DNA from: Sphingomonas mali NBRC 15500
GTDB lineage: Bacteria > Pseudomonadota > Alphaproteobacteria > Sphingomonadales > Sphingomonadaceae
DNA: 64,000 bases
NCBI RefSeq assembly: GCF_001598415.1
Contig: NZ_BCYX01000012.1
Coordinates: 57,316 to 121,315 of the forward strand
Reading direction: 5' to 3'
Below, in pieces: positions 37,345-45,028 of the stretch. The first letter of the stretch is position 1. Each line of letters begins with the position of its first letter. The translations under genes were made by a program, and so were the position numbers. The notes below the pieces were generated by a model. The model saw only the letters and a list, made by a program, of their open reading frames with translations, did not search any database and was not told where the DNA came from.

Positions 37345-37962
37345 ATGAAAAGGGCGCATTTCGGGGCGCTGTTGGGCGCCCTGTTCGTTGTCGTGGCCAT
37401 TCCGGCGGCGGCGAAAGACGACATTCCGGCCGACTGGCGCCGCGTCGCGACGGCGGATGACCGCGCGCGGTTGCGCAACACCCGTCAGGCGTGGCTGGAG
37501 GCGCTCGCCAAGGCGCGCGCCGCGGGCCAGGGCAAGGCGATTGCCGCGCAGGGGGTGTTGTTCGATCCTGACCGCGCGCTCGCCGGTGCCAAGCCGCCCG
37601 CCGGCGATTATCGCTGCCGCGTCTTCAAGCTCGGCGGACAGCGGCCCGGCAATCGCGACTTCACCGCTTATCCCGCATTCCGCTGCCGTATCGACCCGGA
37701 AGGCGAGATGCTCAGCTTCTACAAGATCGGCGGGTCGCAACGCCCGGCGGGGCTGGTGTTCGACGACGGTCGTTATCGCCAGGTATTTCTCGGCACGCTG
37801 TCGCTCGGCGACGAAGAGCTTCCGATGGATTATGGCCGCGACGCCAATCGCGACATGGCGGGGATCGTCCAGCGGATCGGGCCGCGGCGCTGGCGGCTGG
37901 TGCTGCCCTATCCGCATTTCGAATCACTGCTCGATGTCGTCGAACTGGTGCCGATCGATTGA
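37345..37962 (+). CDS. DUF4893-type secreted protein
   Basis: This 205-residue protein has a signal peptide (AHFGALLGALFVVVAIPAAA, cleavage near residue 23). The mature part contains DDIPADWRRVATADDRARLR, AGDYRCRVFKLGG, TAYPAFRCRIDPEGEMLSFY and a C-terminal VLPYPHFESLLDVVELVP. This pattern fits the DUF4893 family of sphingomonads and relatives, which has no known function. Two conserved cysteines (in YRCRV and FRCRI) may form a disulfide. It appears to stand alone. Confidence 0.7.
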   Translation: MKRAHFGALLGALFVVVAIPAAAKDDIPADWRRVATADDRARLRNTRQAWLEALAKARAAGQGKAIAAQGVLFDPDRALAGAKPPAGDYRCRVFKLGGQRPGNRDFTAYPAFRCRIDPEGEMLSFYKIGGSQRPAGLVFDDGRYRQVFLGTLSLGDEELPMDYGRDANRDMAGIVQRIGPRRWRLVLPYPHFESLLDVVELVPID

Positions 37963-38096
37963 CGATCAGCGCGTGCCGGCGTGTGCGGTACCGTAGAAGA
38001 TCTTGGCATCGGTCGATCCGGCTGACCTGCGAGTTCATCGCCAGCAGCACCGATTCGAGAAAGGCGTGCGACTTCTAATCGGGGGGAGACGATAAA

Positions 38097-38246
38097 TTCC
38101 TCCCCGGCACGGGGAGGGGGACCATCGCGCAGCGATGGTGGAGGGGGGCCTCGACAAACCAGCAACAAGCGAGGAGGCCGCCGAATGAAGGCCCCCTCCA
38201 CCACCGCCTTCGGCGGCGGTTCCCCTCCCCGTGCCGGGGAGGATTT
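38097..38246. repeat. Large intergenic inverted repeat (CTCCCCGGCACGGGGAGGGG type)
   Basis: The left arm (about 38097-38121) and right arm (about 38220-38244) are complementary over about 25 bases, and a second pair (GGTGGAGGGGGGCCT with AGGCCCCCTCCACC) nests inside. A T-rich run (ATTTTTTG, 38243-38250) follows the right arm, so it could terminate transcription on the plus strand. A partial relative occurs at 63916-63972. Confidence 0.8.
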
Positions 38247-38448
38247 TTTGATTGGCATAGAAAATGCCCGCCGAGATGGACCCGGCGGGCATCCTTTCCT
38301 CCCCAGGAAAGTCGGAAACCTTACAAGACCGAAGCGTGGGCGCCGGTCTCTGGTCGGCCAAATGGCTGAGTTTCGCTCACCGGGCGATATCGGACTCGCC
38401 ATCGCCGAGGTCTGGCTGTCGATCGATCAAGGGCAAGGTCGGTCGTTA

Positions 38449-38463
38449 TGTAAAGTATTGACA
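38449..38463. promoter_or_regulatory. Candidate operator before the ScfR-type gene
   Basis: TGTAAAGTATTGACA is a dyad of TGTAAA and TTGACA around three bases. A similar dyad, TGTAAAGATACTTACA, precedes isocitrate lyase (41877-41892). The TTGACA half could also serve as a -35 box, which would suit autorepression. Confidence 0.5.
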
Positions 38464-38517
38464 ATGTCGCCCCGCCACCGGATCGCTGCGTCAGGATCAT
38501 TCTATTCGAGAACGACA

Positions 38518-39909
38518 ATGGCGGATCGTAAATTGCTGGCAGGGCATGCGGTCCGGCGGCTGCGACGGCGCGAAGGGCTGACCCAGGCGGCAATGGCCGA
38601 AATGCTCGCGATCTCCCCCAGCTATCTCAATCTGGTCGAAAAGAACCAGCGCCCGCTATCCGCCGCCTTGCTGATCAAGCTTGCCGAAACGTTCGACTTC
38701 GATCCGCGCGCGCTGGCGGCCGGCGAGCCCGGCGGCGGAGCGGCGGCGATCCGGCGGCGGCTGGCCGATCCGATGTTCGCCGACCTCGAGATCGATCGTA
38801 ACGAAGTGGAGGAATGGCTAGCGGGCGCGCCCGGTGGCGCCGAAGCCTTTGCGCGGGTGTTCGATCGACTGGGGCAAGGTGCGGCGACAGGGGAGACGGG
38901 CGGGTCGACCGACGTGATCGCTGAATTGCGCAAGGAGATCGAGCGCTGGCGCGGCCATTATGCCGATCTCGACGCCGCGGCGGAGGCGCTCGCCGACGAA
39001 TTGCGGATGGGCGCCGGCGACCTCTATGGCGCGATTGCCGAGCGGTTGCGGGTCAAGCACCAGCTAACCATCCGGATCCTGCCGGTCGACGTGATGCCCG
39101 ATCTGCTGCGGCGGACCGATCTCCACGCCCGCCAATTGCAAGTGTCGGAGACGCTCGATGCCGCCAGCCGCACCTTTGCCGCCGCCTATCAACTCGGCCA
39201 GATCGAGGCGCGGTCGCTGGTAGAGGCGCTGGTCCAGGGCGCAGCATTCGCCGACCGCGCGGGCGAGCGCCTCTATCGCCGCTATCTGACGAGTTACTTC
39301 GCCGCGGCGGTAATGATGCCCTATGCCCGGTTCCTGCGCGCTTGCGAGGCGACCGGATATGACCTCGAATTGCTGCAGCGGCGGTTCGGCGCCGGCTTCG
39401 AGCAGGTCGCACACCGCCTGACCACGCTACAGCGCGTGGGCGCACGCGGGCTGCCATTCTTCATGGTGCGGATCGATCGGGCCGGTCAGGTCTCGAAGCG
39501 CTTTTCGGGTGCGAGCGGATCGCCGCTGGTCGAAAGCGACCGGCGTTGCCCGCTCTGGCGCGTGCATTCGGCGTTCGACCGGCCCGGCGACCTCGCGGTC
39601 CAGCTTGTCGAGCTGGAGGATGGCACGCGCTGGCTCACGCTGTCGCGCACCGTGACCCCGCAGGGTCGCCGCTACGGTGCGGTCCCCGCCGAATTTTCGG
39701 TGGGGCTGGGGGTGTCGGCCGACCTTGCCGGCAACCTGGCCGTCGCGCGCGGGATCGACCTGAAGGGCGAAGCGACCCCGATCGGGCTTGGCTGCCGGGC
39801 ATGCGGGCGCCCCTCCTGTCCCCAGCGAAGTGCGGCTCCCGCGGGTCGTGCGTTGCTGGTCAACGAGCGCGAACGCGGCGTCAGCGCCTTCACGTTCGGC
39901 GGCGACTGA
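38518..39909 (+). CDS. ScfR/RamB-type XRE regulator (short-chain fatty-acid / glyoxylate-shunt type)
   Basis: The start chosen is ATG 38518, giving 463 residues. An XRE helix-turn-helix at about 8-62 (VRRLRRREGLTQAAMAEMLA, SPSYLNLVEKNQRPLS) leads to a linker and an IrrE/DUF955-like domain (YLTSYFAAAVMMPYARFLRA, RFGAGFEQVAHRLTTLQRVG). The DUF2083-type C-terminus has a cysteine cluster (LGCRACGRPSCPQR). Relatives such as RamB control acetate and propionate genes, including isocitrate lyase. The isocitrate lyase gene lies 2.1 kb downstream with a similar upstream dyad. The HExxH zinc motif of active DUF955 proteins is not visible. Confidence 0.85.
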   Translation: MADRKLLAGHAVRRLRRREGLTQAAMAEMLAISPSYLNLVEKNQRPLSAALLIKLAETFDFDPRALAAGEPGGGAAAIRRRLADPMFADLEIDRNEVEEWLAGAPGGAEAFARVFDRLGQGAATGETGGSTDVIAELRKEIERWRGHYADLDAAAEALADELRMGAGDLYGAIAERLRVKHQLTIRILPVDVMPDLLRRTDLHARQLQVSETLDAASRTFAAAYQLGQIEARSLVEALVQGAAFADRAGERLYRRYLTSYFAAAVMMPYARFLRACEATGYDLELLQRRFGAGFEQVAHRLTTLQRVGARGLPFFMVRIDRAGQVSKRFSGASGSPLVESDRRCPLWRVHSAFDRPGDLAVQLVELEDGTRWLTLSRTVTPQGRRYGAVPAEFSVGLGVSADLAGNLAVARGIDLKGEATPIGLGCRACGRPSCPQRSAAPAGRALLVNERERGVSAFTFGGD

Positions 39910-39910
39910 C

Positions 39911-40366
39911 ATGGCGGCCGCAGAGGTTCGCCTGCTTGGCCCCGATGATCTGCCGCTGATGCATCAGATGCTCGGCATGTTCGGCGCGACGTTCGAGGAT
40001 CCGGCCAGCTATGACGATGCGCGGCCCGATGACGCCTGGCTCGCGCGGCTGCTTGGCGGCGACGGCTTCATCGCGCTGACGGCGTTGGTCGATGGCGCCG
40101 TGGTGGGCGGGATCGCCGCCTATGTCCTCGATAAGTTCGAGCAGGCGCGCCGCGAGGTCTATCTCTACGATCTGGCCGTTGCCGAGCCCTATCGCCGCCG
40201 CGGCATCGCAACCGCGTTGATCGAAGAATTGAAACGGGTGGCGAAAGCGCGCGGCGCTTATGTCATCTTCGTCCAGGCCGACCTGGGCGACGATCCGGCA
40301 ATCGCCCTCTACGAAGGATTGGGCACGCGCGAGGACGTGCTTCACTTCGATCTCGAGCTCGACTGA
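39911..40366 (+). CDS. AAC(3)-I-like aminoglycoside N-acetyltransferase (GNAT)
   Basis: This 151-residue GNAT protein closely follows the AAC(3)-I pattern: VRLLGPDDLPLMHQMLGMFG at the start, VVGGIAAYVLDKFEQARREV, YLYDLAVAEPYRRRGIATAL (acetyl-CoA motif A) and GAYVIFVQADLGDDPAIALY near the C-terminus. The family acetylates the 3-amino group of gentamicin-type aminoglycosides with acetyl-CoA. It begins one base after the regulator stop and is not in an integron context, so it may be an intrinsic chromosomal homologue. Whether it confers resistance is not known from sequence. Confidence 0.88.
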   Translation: MAAAEVRLLGPDDLPLMHQMLGMFGATFEDPASYDDARPDDAWLARLLGGDGFIALTALVDGAVVGGIAAYVLDKFEQARREVYLYDLAVAEPYRRRGIATALIEELKRVAKARGAYVIFVQADLGDDPAIALYEGLGTREDVLHFDLELD

Positions 40367-40369
40367 AGC

Positions 40370-41257
40370 TTAGCCGCCGGGCCGATCGGTCATCGCGGCG
40401 GCCAGGATATCGTAAAGCTGCCGAGCGGCAGGCTCGAGCACGCGGCCGCCGTCATGGATCGACAGGACGAACGGCTCGCCCGTCGGATCCGGAAGGCCCT
40501 CCTCGGCGCCGAATATGTGCAGATCGGCCGGGATGCCGACCGGAATGCGCAAGGTCACGCCGAGCCCGGCTTCGACCGCGGCCCACAGGCCGCGCGAACT
40601 CGCGCTTGTCAGCACGACGCGCCAGGGGATGCCGGCGGCCTCCAGCAGGGCGAGCGCGCGCTGACGAAAGAAGCAGGGCGCTTCGGTCAGGACGAGTGGC
40701 AGCGGCTCGCTGCCCGCTGGATCCCAGTGCAAGCGGCGGGGTGATGGCCCGACCCAGATCGCCTTCAGCGCAGCCAGCGATCGGGCATCGGCGCGATCGA
40801 TCTGATTCATGGCGAGCGTGAGATCGAGCTCGCCGCGGTCCAGCCGGTCGATCAGCGCCCGATTGCGATCGACGACTGTTTCCAGACGCACACCCGGATG
40901 CCCGCGACTGAATCGTCCGAGCACGTCGGGAAGCCAGGTCTCGGCGAGATCGGGGGGCAGGCCGAAGCGCACCTCACCGCGCGCCGCCGTACCTCGAACC
41001 GCGATCAGCGCCTCATCATTGAGGTCCAGAATGCGACGTCCATAAGCGAGCAGGACTTCGCCCGCGGGCGTCGGCACCAGGCCACGACCCTGTTTCTCGA
41101 ACAGCGGCTCCCCGACTTGTTCTTCGATCCGGCGGATCTGTTGACTGACCGCCGATTGCGATCGCCCGACACGTTCGGCGGCGCGGCCGAACCCGCCCAA
41201 TTGCTCGGCCAGCACCAGCGTCCGGAGCACGTCCATGTCGAGATTGGGCAATAGCAT
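40370..41257 (-). CDS. LysR-family transcriptional regulator
   Basis: This 295-residue regulator has an N-terminal winged helix (LRTLVLAEQLGGFGRAAERV, GRSQSAVSQQIRRIEEQVG) and a LysR effector domain (RFGLPPDLAETWLPDVLGRF, ELDLTLAMNQIDRADARSLA, RGLWAAVEAGLGVTLRIPVG). It is divergent from the lipocalin-like gene, whose expression it probably controls through the dyads at 41258-41306. Its stop is 3 bp from the stop of the acetyltransferase gene. Confidence 0.92.
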   Translation of the reverse strand: MLLPNLDMDVLRTLVLAEQLGGFGRAAERVGRSQSAVSQQIRRIEEQVGEPLFEKQGRGLVPTPAGEVLLAYGRRILDLNDEALIAVRGTAARGEVRFGLPPDLAETWLPDVLGRFSRGHPGVRLETVVDRNRALIDRLDRGELDLTLAMNQIDRADARSLAALKAIWVGPSPRRLHWDPAGSEPLPLVLTEAPCFFRQRALALLEAAGIPWRVVLTSASSRGLWAAVEAGLGVTLRIPVGIPADLHIFGAEEGLPDPTGEPFVLSIHDGGRVLEPAARQLYDILAAAMTDRPGG

Positions 41258-41306
41258 ACTTCAGAATAACTGAAGTTATCCATAAATACTATTCGTTTTT
41301 ATGGAT
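41258..41306. promoter_or_regulatory. Two dyads in the LysR/lipocalin divergent region
   Basis: ACTTCAG-AATAA-CTGAAGT (41258-41276) touches the LysR start codon. ATCCATAAA and TTTATGGAT (41278-41286 and 41298-41306) flank an 11-base spacer. Long dyads with a central spacer of this size are typical of LysR binding sites in divergent promoters. Confidence 0.55.
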
Positions 41307-41346
41307 GTTAAGGGCCGAGTAGCAGCGGTGAGAAAGGAGACTTGCA

Positions 41347-41874
41347 ATGTTCAGACTGTTGCCGCCGCCGCGTACGATCGAAGTGGCTGCCGCTGCCATC
41401 CTGATTGGGGGTTCGCTCGCCACGGCATCCGCCGCAGGGGAGCGCCCGTCGCTGCCTCGTGCGCTGGTCGGCACCTGGTCGCTGGTTGCCGCGGACGTCC
41501 AGCATCCCGACGGCAGTATAAGCCGCGACTATGGCGCCGCGCCGCGCGGCAGCATGATGGTGGACGCTGCCGGCCACTACACGCTGATGATCTACATGAG
41601 CGAACGGCCGCGCTTCGCCTCGGGCGACCGCGCCACCGGCACGCCGGAAGAGTATCGCGAGACCGCGTTGGGGATGAGTGTGCATTATGGGATGCTGAGC
41701 GCGGACGTGAAGGCGCACACGTTGACCTTCGCCATCGAGCAGGCGAGTTTCGCCAACTGGAACGGTACCAGGCAGGTCAGGCACTATCAGCTGCAGGGCG
41801 GCGTGCTGCGCTATACCGTCGCCGCTCGGCCCAATGGCGACATCCCGATCTCGATCTGGCGTAAGCTGGGCTAG
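41347..41874 (+). CDS. Lipocalin-like domain protein, exported
   Basis: This 175-residue protein has an N-terminal signal or anchor (IEVAAAAILIGGSLATASAA). A lipocalin-like (Lipocalin_5 type) barrel follows: RALVGTWSLVAADVQHPDGS, GSMMVDAAGHYTLMIYMSER and a C-terminal GDIPISIWRKLG. The W in GTWSL and the paired beta-strands suit small-ligand binding in the periplasm. The ligand is unknown. It is divergent from the LysR gene and preceded by AAGGAGA. Confidence 0.78.
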   Translation: MFRLLPPPRTIEVAAAAILIGGSLATASAAGERPSLPRALVGTWSLVAADVQHPDGSISRDYGAAPRGSMMVDAAGHYTLMIYMSERPRFASGDRATGTPEEYRETALGMSVHYGMLSADVKAHTLTFAIEQASFANWNGTRQVRHYQLQGGVLRYTVAARPNGDIPISIWRKLG

Positions 41875-41876
41875 GT

Positions 41877-41892
41877 TGTAAAGATACTTACA
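41877..41892. promoter_or_regulatory. Candidate operator before isocitrate lyase
   Basis: TGTAAAGATACTTACA is a near-perfect dyad with half-sites TGTAAA and CTTACA. It lies 120 bp upstream of aceA and resembles the dyad before the ScfR-type regulator (38449-38463). It begins three bases after the lipocalin stop. Confidence 0.5.
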
Positions 41893-42011
41893 GCTTATCA
41901 CAAAAAATATCGAGCACAGTCACAACCTAACTCGTATCCTACCCGTTCGTGCGCCGCGAATCATGTAAATCGCTGTACATCTCCTCGCATCACTACAAGC
42001 GAGGACGTACC

Positions 42012-43607
42012 GTGACCTACCAAGAATCGATTGCTGCTACCGGCCAGCTGATCAAGAGCCACAACGGCACCTGGGACGGGATCGGCGCCGAGGCGGTAGC
42101 GCGGATGCAGATCCAGAACCGGTTCCGCACCGGGCTCGACATCGCGCGCTACACCGCGGCGATCATGCGCCGCGACATGGCGGCCTATGACGCCGATCCG
42201 GCGAACTACACCCAGTCGCTCGGCTGCTGGCACGGGTTCATCGGTCAGCAGAAGATGATCAGCATCAAGAAGCATTTCGGCTCGACCGAACGCCGCTATC
42301 TCTATCTGTCGGGCTGGATGGTTGCCGCGCTGCGTTCCGATTTCGGGCCGCTCCCGGATCAGTCGATGCACGAAAAGACCAGCGTTCCGGCGCTGATCGA
42401 GGAACTCTACACTTTCCTGCGTCAGGCCGACGCGCGCGAGCTCGGCATGATGTTCCGCGAACTGGACAAGGCGCGCGAGGCTGGCGACGAAGTTGCCGAG
42501 CAGCGGCTGCTCCACGCGATCGACAACCACCAGACGCACGTCGTGCCGATCATCGCCGATATCGATGCCGGCTTCGGCAATGCCGAGGCGACGTATTTGC
42601 TCGCCAAGAAGATGATCGAGGCGGGTGCCTGCGCGCTGCAGATCGAGAACCAGGTCTCGGACGAAAAGCAATGCGGGCATCAGGACGGCAAGGTCACCGT
42701 GCCGCACGAGGACTTCCTGGCGAAGGTCCGCGCCTGCCGTTACGCCTTTCTCGAACTCGGCGTCGAGGACGGGATCATCGTCACGCGTACCGACTCGCTC
42801 GGTGCCGGCCTGACCAAGCAGATCGCGATCAGCCACACGCCCGGCGATCTCGGCGACCAGTATAATTCGTACCTCGATTGCGAGGAGATCGCGGTCGGCG
42901 ACCTCAAGGCGGGCGATGTCGTGATCGAACGCGACGGCAAGCTGGTCCGTCCGAAGCGGCTCAAGTCGAACCTGTTCCAGTTCCGCGAAGGAACCGGGGC
43001 CGACCGCTGCGTGATGGACTGCATCGCCTCGCTGCAAAACGGCGCCGACCTGCTGTGGATCGAGACCGAGAAGCCGCATATCGAGCAGATCGCCTCGATG
43101 GTCGATCGCATCCGTGAAGTCGTTCCCAACGCGAAATTGGTCTACAACAACTCGCCCAGCTTCAACTGGACGCTCAACTTCCGCCAGCAGGTCTATGATG
43201 CCTGGGCTGAAGCCGGGCGCGACGTGTCGGCCTATGATCGCGCGAAGCTGATGAGCGTGGATTACGATACGACCGATCTCGCGGCCGAGGCCGATGAGCG
43301 GATCCGCACCTTCCAGGCGGATGCGTCGAAGCGGGCGGGGATCTTCCACCACCTGATCACGCTGCCGACTTATCACACCGCCGCTCTGTCGACCGACAAT
43401 CTGGCCAAGGAATATTTCGGCGAGGCGGGGATGCTGGGCTACGTCAAGAACGTCCAGCGCCAGGAAATCCGCCAGGGCATCGCCGCGGTGAAGCACCAGA
43501 ATATGTCGGGCAGCGACCTGGGCGACGATCACAAGGAGTATTTCGCGGGCGAGGCCGCGCTCAAGGCCGGCGGCGCGCACAATACGATGAACCAGTTCGC
43601 GGCGTGA
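42012..43607 (+). CDS. aceA: Isocitrate lyase
   Basis: The GTG at 42012 follows AGCGAGGA with good spacing and gives 531 residues, the length of the Pseudomonas-type long enzyme. The substrate loop carries the catalytic cysteine C221 in SDEKQCGHQDGK. IIADIDAGFGNAEATYLLAK and VYNNSPSFNWTLNF are also conserved. It splits isocitrate into glyoxylate and succinate for growth on acetate or fatty acids. An upstream in-frame ATG at 41949 would add 21 residues unlike the family. It is probably regulated by the ScfR-type protein. Confidence 0.95.
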   Translation: MTYQESIAATGQLIKSHNGTWDGIGAEAVARMQIQNRFRTGLDIARYTAAIMRRDMAAYDADPANYTQSLGCWHGFIGQQKMISIKKHFGSTERRYLYLSGWMVAALRSDFGPLPDQSMHEKTSVPALIEELYTFLRQADARELGMMFRELDKAREAGDEVAEQRLLHAIDNHQTHVVPIIADIDAGFGNAEATYLLAKKMIEAGACALQIENQVSDEKQCGHQDGKVTVPHEDFLAKVRACRYAFLELGVEDGIIVTRTDSLGAGLTKQIAISHTPGDLGDQYNSYLDCEEIAVGDLKAGDVVIERDGKLVRPKRLKSNLFQFREGTGADRCVMDCIASLQNGADLLWIETEKPHIEQIASMVDRIREVVPNAKLVYNNSPSFNWTLNFRQQVYDAWAEAGRDVSAYDRAKLMSVDYDTTDLAAEADERIRTFQADASKRAGIFHHLITLPTYHTAALSTDNLAKEYFGEAGMLGYVKNVQRQEIRQGIAAVKHQNMSGSDLGDDHKEYFAGEAALKAGGAHNTMNQFAA

Positions 43608-43613
43608 TCGATC

Positions 43614-43633
43614 GGGATAGCGCTCGCTATCCC
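43614..43633. terminator. Hairpin just after aceA
   Basis: GGGATAGCG and CGCTATCCC form a perfect 9-bp stem around CT, 6 bp after the aceA stop. No T run follows it. The stronger terminator lies at 43760-43800. Confidence 0.5.
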
Positions 43634-43759
43634 GCGCCCGCGATCACGCCCGGCCGGCGGGGCTTCCAGCCCCCACCGATGCCGGCCTAAATAAGTTCGC
43701 GGCCTGACCCTGCGCCGCGATGTTCGCCGCGTCAGCCCCCGCTTGGCGGCGAACCCTGG

Positions 43760-43800
43760 ACGGCCCGGAGGTTAGTAGCCCCTCCGGGCCGTTTCGTTTT
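43760..43800. terminator. Rho-independent terminator between aceA and the WYL regulator
   Basis: ACGGCCCGGAGG (43760-43771) pairs with CCTCCGGGCCGT (43781-43792), a 12-bp stem, and TTCGTTTT follows. It lies between convergent genes and best serves the plus strand. Confidence 0.8.
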
Positions 43801-43844
43801 CTAGAACCTTGGCCGTCCGGGGCACGATGACACTGCGCGCGGGT

Positions 43845-44534
43845 TTACCCCGCACCATCGCGGAAACGGGCAAGCCATTGCGCCCTGAGTGCCGCCGGTC
43901 TCGCCGGATAGGGCTGGTCGAGGATATCGGCCGCGACGATGCGGTCGAGCCGGAAAGATCGGAAATCTTCACGCAACTCGCACCAGGCAGCAAGCAGCCG
44001 TGCGGCGTCGAGATAGGCGATCGCAATCGGCCAGACCATGCGCTCGCTGATCCTGTCCCGCTCGTCGCGATAGGTGAGGCGGATCTTGCTGCCGCTGCGG
44101 ACGGCGGCGCGTAATCGGCTGGCGTCGACGCTGTCCGACGCGATCCGCCAACCCGGCGCAGTGCGCGCCACGGCATCGGTGATCAGCGGGGCCATTTCGT
44201 GCGGCACGACAGCGGCTATCTTGGCCAGCAGGTCGCGGGCGGCGCGCGCCAAGGCCGGATCGCCATGCCCTTCGACCCATTGCGCGCCAAGCGCGGCGGC
44301 CTCGGCCTCTTCGGAGGTCAGCATCAGAGGCGGAAGGTCATAGCCGCCGTCGAGCACATAGCCGATCCCGGCTTCCCCGCGCACGGGCACGCGCTGCCCC
44401 ATCAATGCGGCGATATCGCGATAGACCGAGCGTTTCGAGGTTTCGAGCTCGGCGGCGATCGCCTCGGCGGTGGTCGGCCGCCGCTCGCGGCGGAGGATCT
44501 GAACGATCTGGAAGAGGCGGTCGGCGCGTCGCAT
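43845..44534 (-). CDS. YafY-type HTH/WYL-domain regulator
   Basis: This 229-residue protein has an HTH_11 domain (RADRLFQIVQILRRERRPTT, AAELETSKRSVYRDIAALM) and a WYL-type sensor domain (SKIRLTYRDERDRISERMVW, VWPIAIAYLDAARLLAAWCE, DFRSFRLDRIVAADILD). Members often repress an adjacent divergent gene. Here that is the GFA-family gene, with a dyad ATGCTGACAGCAT (44555-44567) in the 86-bp gap. Confidence 0.9.
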   Translation of the reverse strand: MRRADRLFQIVQILRRERRPTTAEAIAAELETSKRSVYRDIAALMGQRVPVRGEAGIGYVLDGGYDLPPLMLTSEEAEAAALGAQWVEGHGDPALARAARDLLAKIAAVVPHEMAPLITDAVARTAPGWRIASDSVDASRLRAAVRSGSKIRLTYRDERDRISERMVWPIAIAYLDAARLLAAWCELREDFRSFRLDRIVAADILDQPYPARPAALRAQWLARFRDGAG

Positions 44535-44554
44535 TTTTGCTCTTTAGCTGCATG

Positions 44555-44567
44555 ATGCTGACAGCAT
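44555..44567. promoter_or_regulatory. Dyad between the WYL regulator and the GFA gene
   Basis: ATGCTG-A-CAGCAT is a perfect 6-bp dyad, followed by two GGTGGCAG copies. It lies centrally in the divergent promoter region and is a candidate site for the WYL regulator. Confidence 0.45.
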
Positions 44568-44620
44568 GGTGGCAGCAGGGTGGCAGTAAGTCGATTCCGG
44601 TGAACGACAGGAGACCAGGG

Positions 44621-45025
44621 ATGTTGAAGACCTATCACGGCAGCTGCCATTGCGGTGCGGTGCGTTTCGAGGCGGATATCGATCTCGCCGCCGGCACCGG
44701 GAAATGCAATTGCTCGATCTGCACCAAACGCCGCGCCTGGGGCGTGCTGCTCAAGCCCGATCAGTTCCGGTTGCTGTCGGGCGTCGACAATCTGTCCGAT
44801 TATCAGTTCGGGACGAAGTCCGGCCATCACCGCTTCTGCAAAACTTGTGGTGTCGCATCGTACGGCGATGGCCATGTCGAGGCGATTGGGGGCGATTACG
44901 TGTCGGTCAACGTCAATTGCCTCGACGACGCCAGCGATCAGGAACTGGCGGAGGCGCCGGTCAATTTCGCCAATGGACGCGATAATGCTTGGTGGGAGCC
45001 GCCCGCGATAACCTCTTATCTGTGA
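44621..45025 (+). CDS. GFA/CENP-V-family protein
   Basis: This 134-residue protein has the zinc-binding cysteines of the GFA family: HGSCHCGAVRFEADI, CNCSICTKRRAW and FCKTCGVASYG. The family includes glutathione-dependent formaldehyde-activating enzyme (the best-known member) but most members have unknown substrates. The start follows AGGAGACC. It is divergent from the WYL regulator and convergent with the sulfatase gene, only 3 bp apart. Confidence 0.88.
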   Translation: MLKTYHGSCHCGAVRFEADIDLAAGTGKCNCSICTKRRAWGVLLKPDQFRLLSGVDNLSDYQFGTKSGHHRFCKTCGVASYGDGHVEAIGGDYVSVNVNCLDDASDQELAEAPVNFANGRDNAWWEPPAITSYL

Positions 45026-45028
45026 TCG

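Larger units (their letters stand above)
37963..38517. other. Intergenic stretch with a large palindrome and the ScfR-type gene's control region
   Basis: No complete gene is visible in these 555 bases. On the minus strand, 37974-38079 reads like the tail of a lost gene, with a frameshift (SHAFLESVLLAMNSQVSRID, then in another frame DAKIFYGTAHAGTR and a stop). A large inverted repeat follows at 38097-38246. The right end holds a candidate operator at 38449-38463 just upstream of the regulator gene. Confidence 0.5.

Noticed and set aside
41961..43580. 539-codon minus-strand open frame
   Set aside because: It is an exact antisense shadow of isocitrate lyase, whose sequence is unmistakable.
43640..43760. 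GC-rich sequence between the aceA hairpin and the terminator, possible small RNA
   Set aside because: It has several short palindromic words but no promoter I could identify and no single stable fold spanning it.
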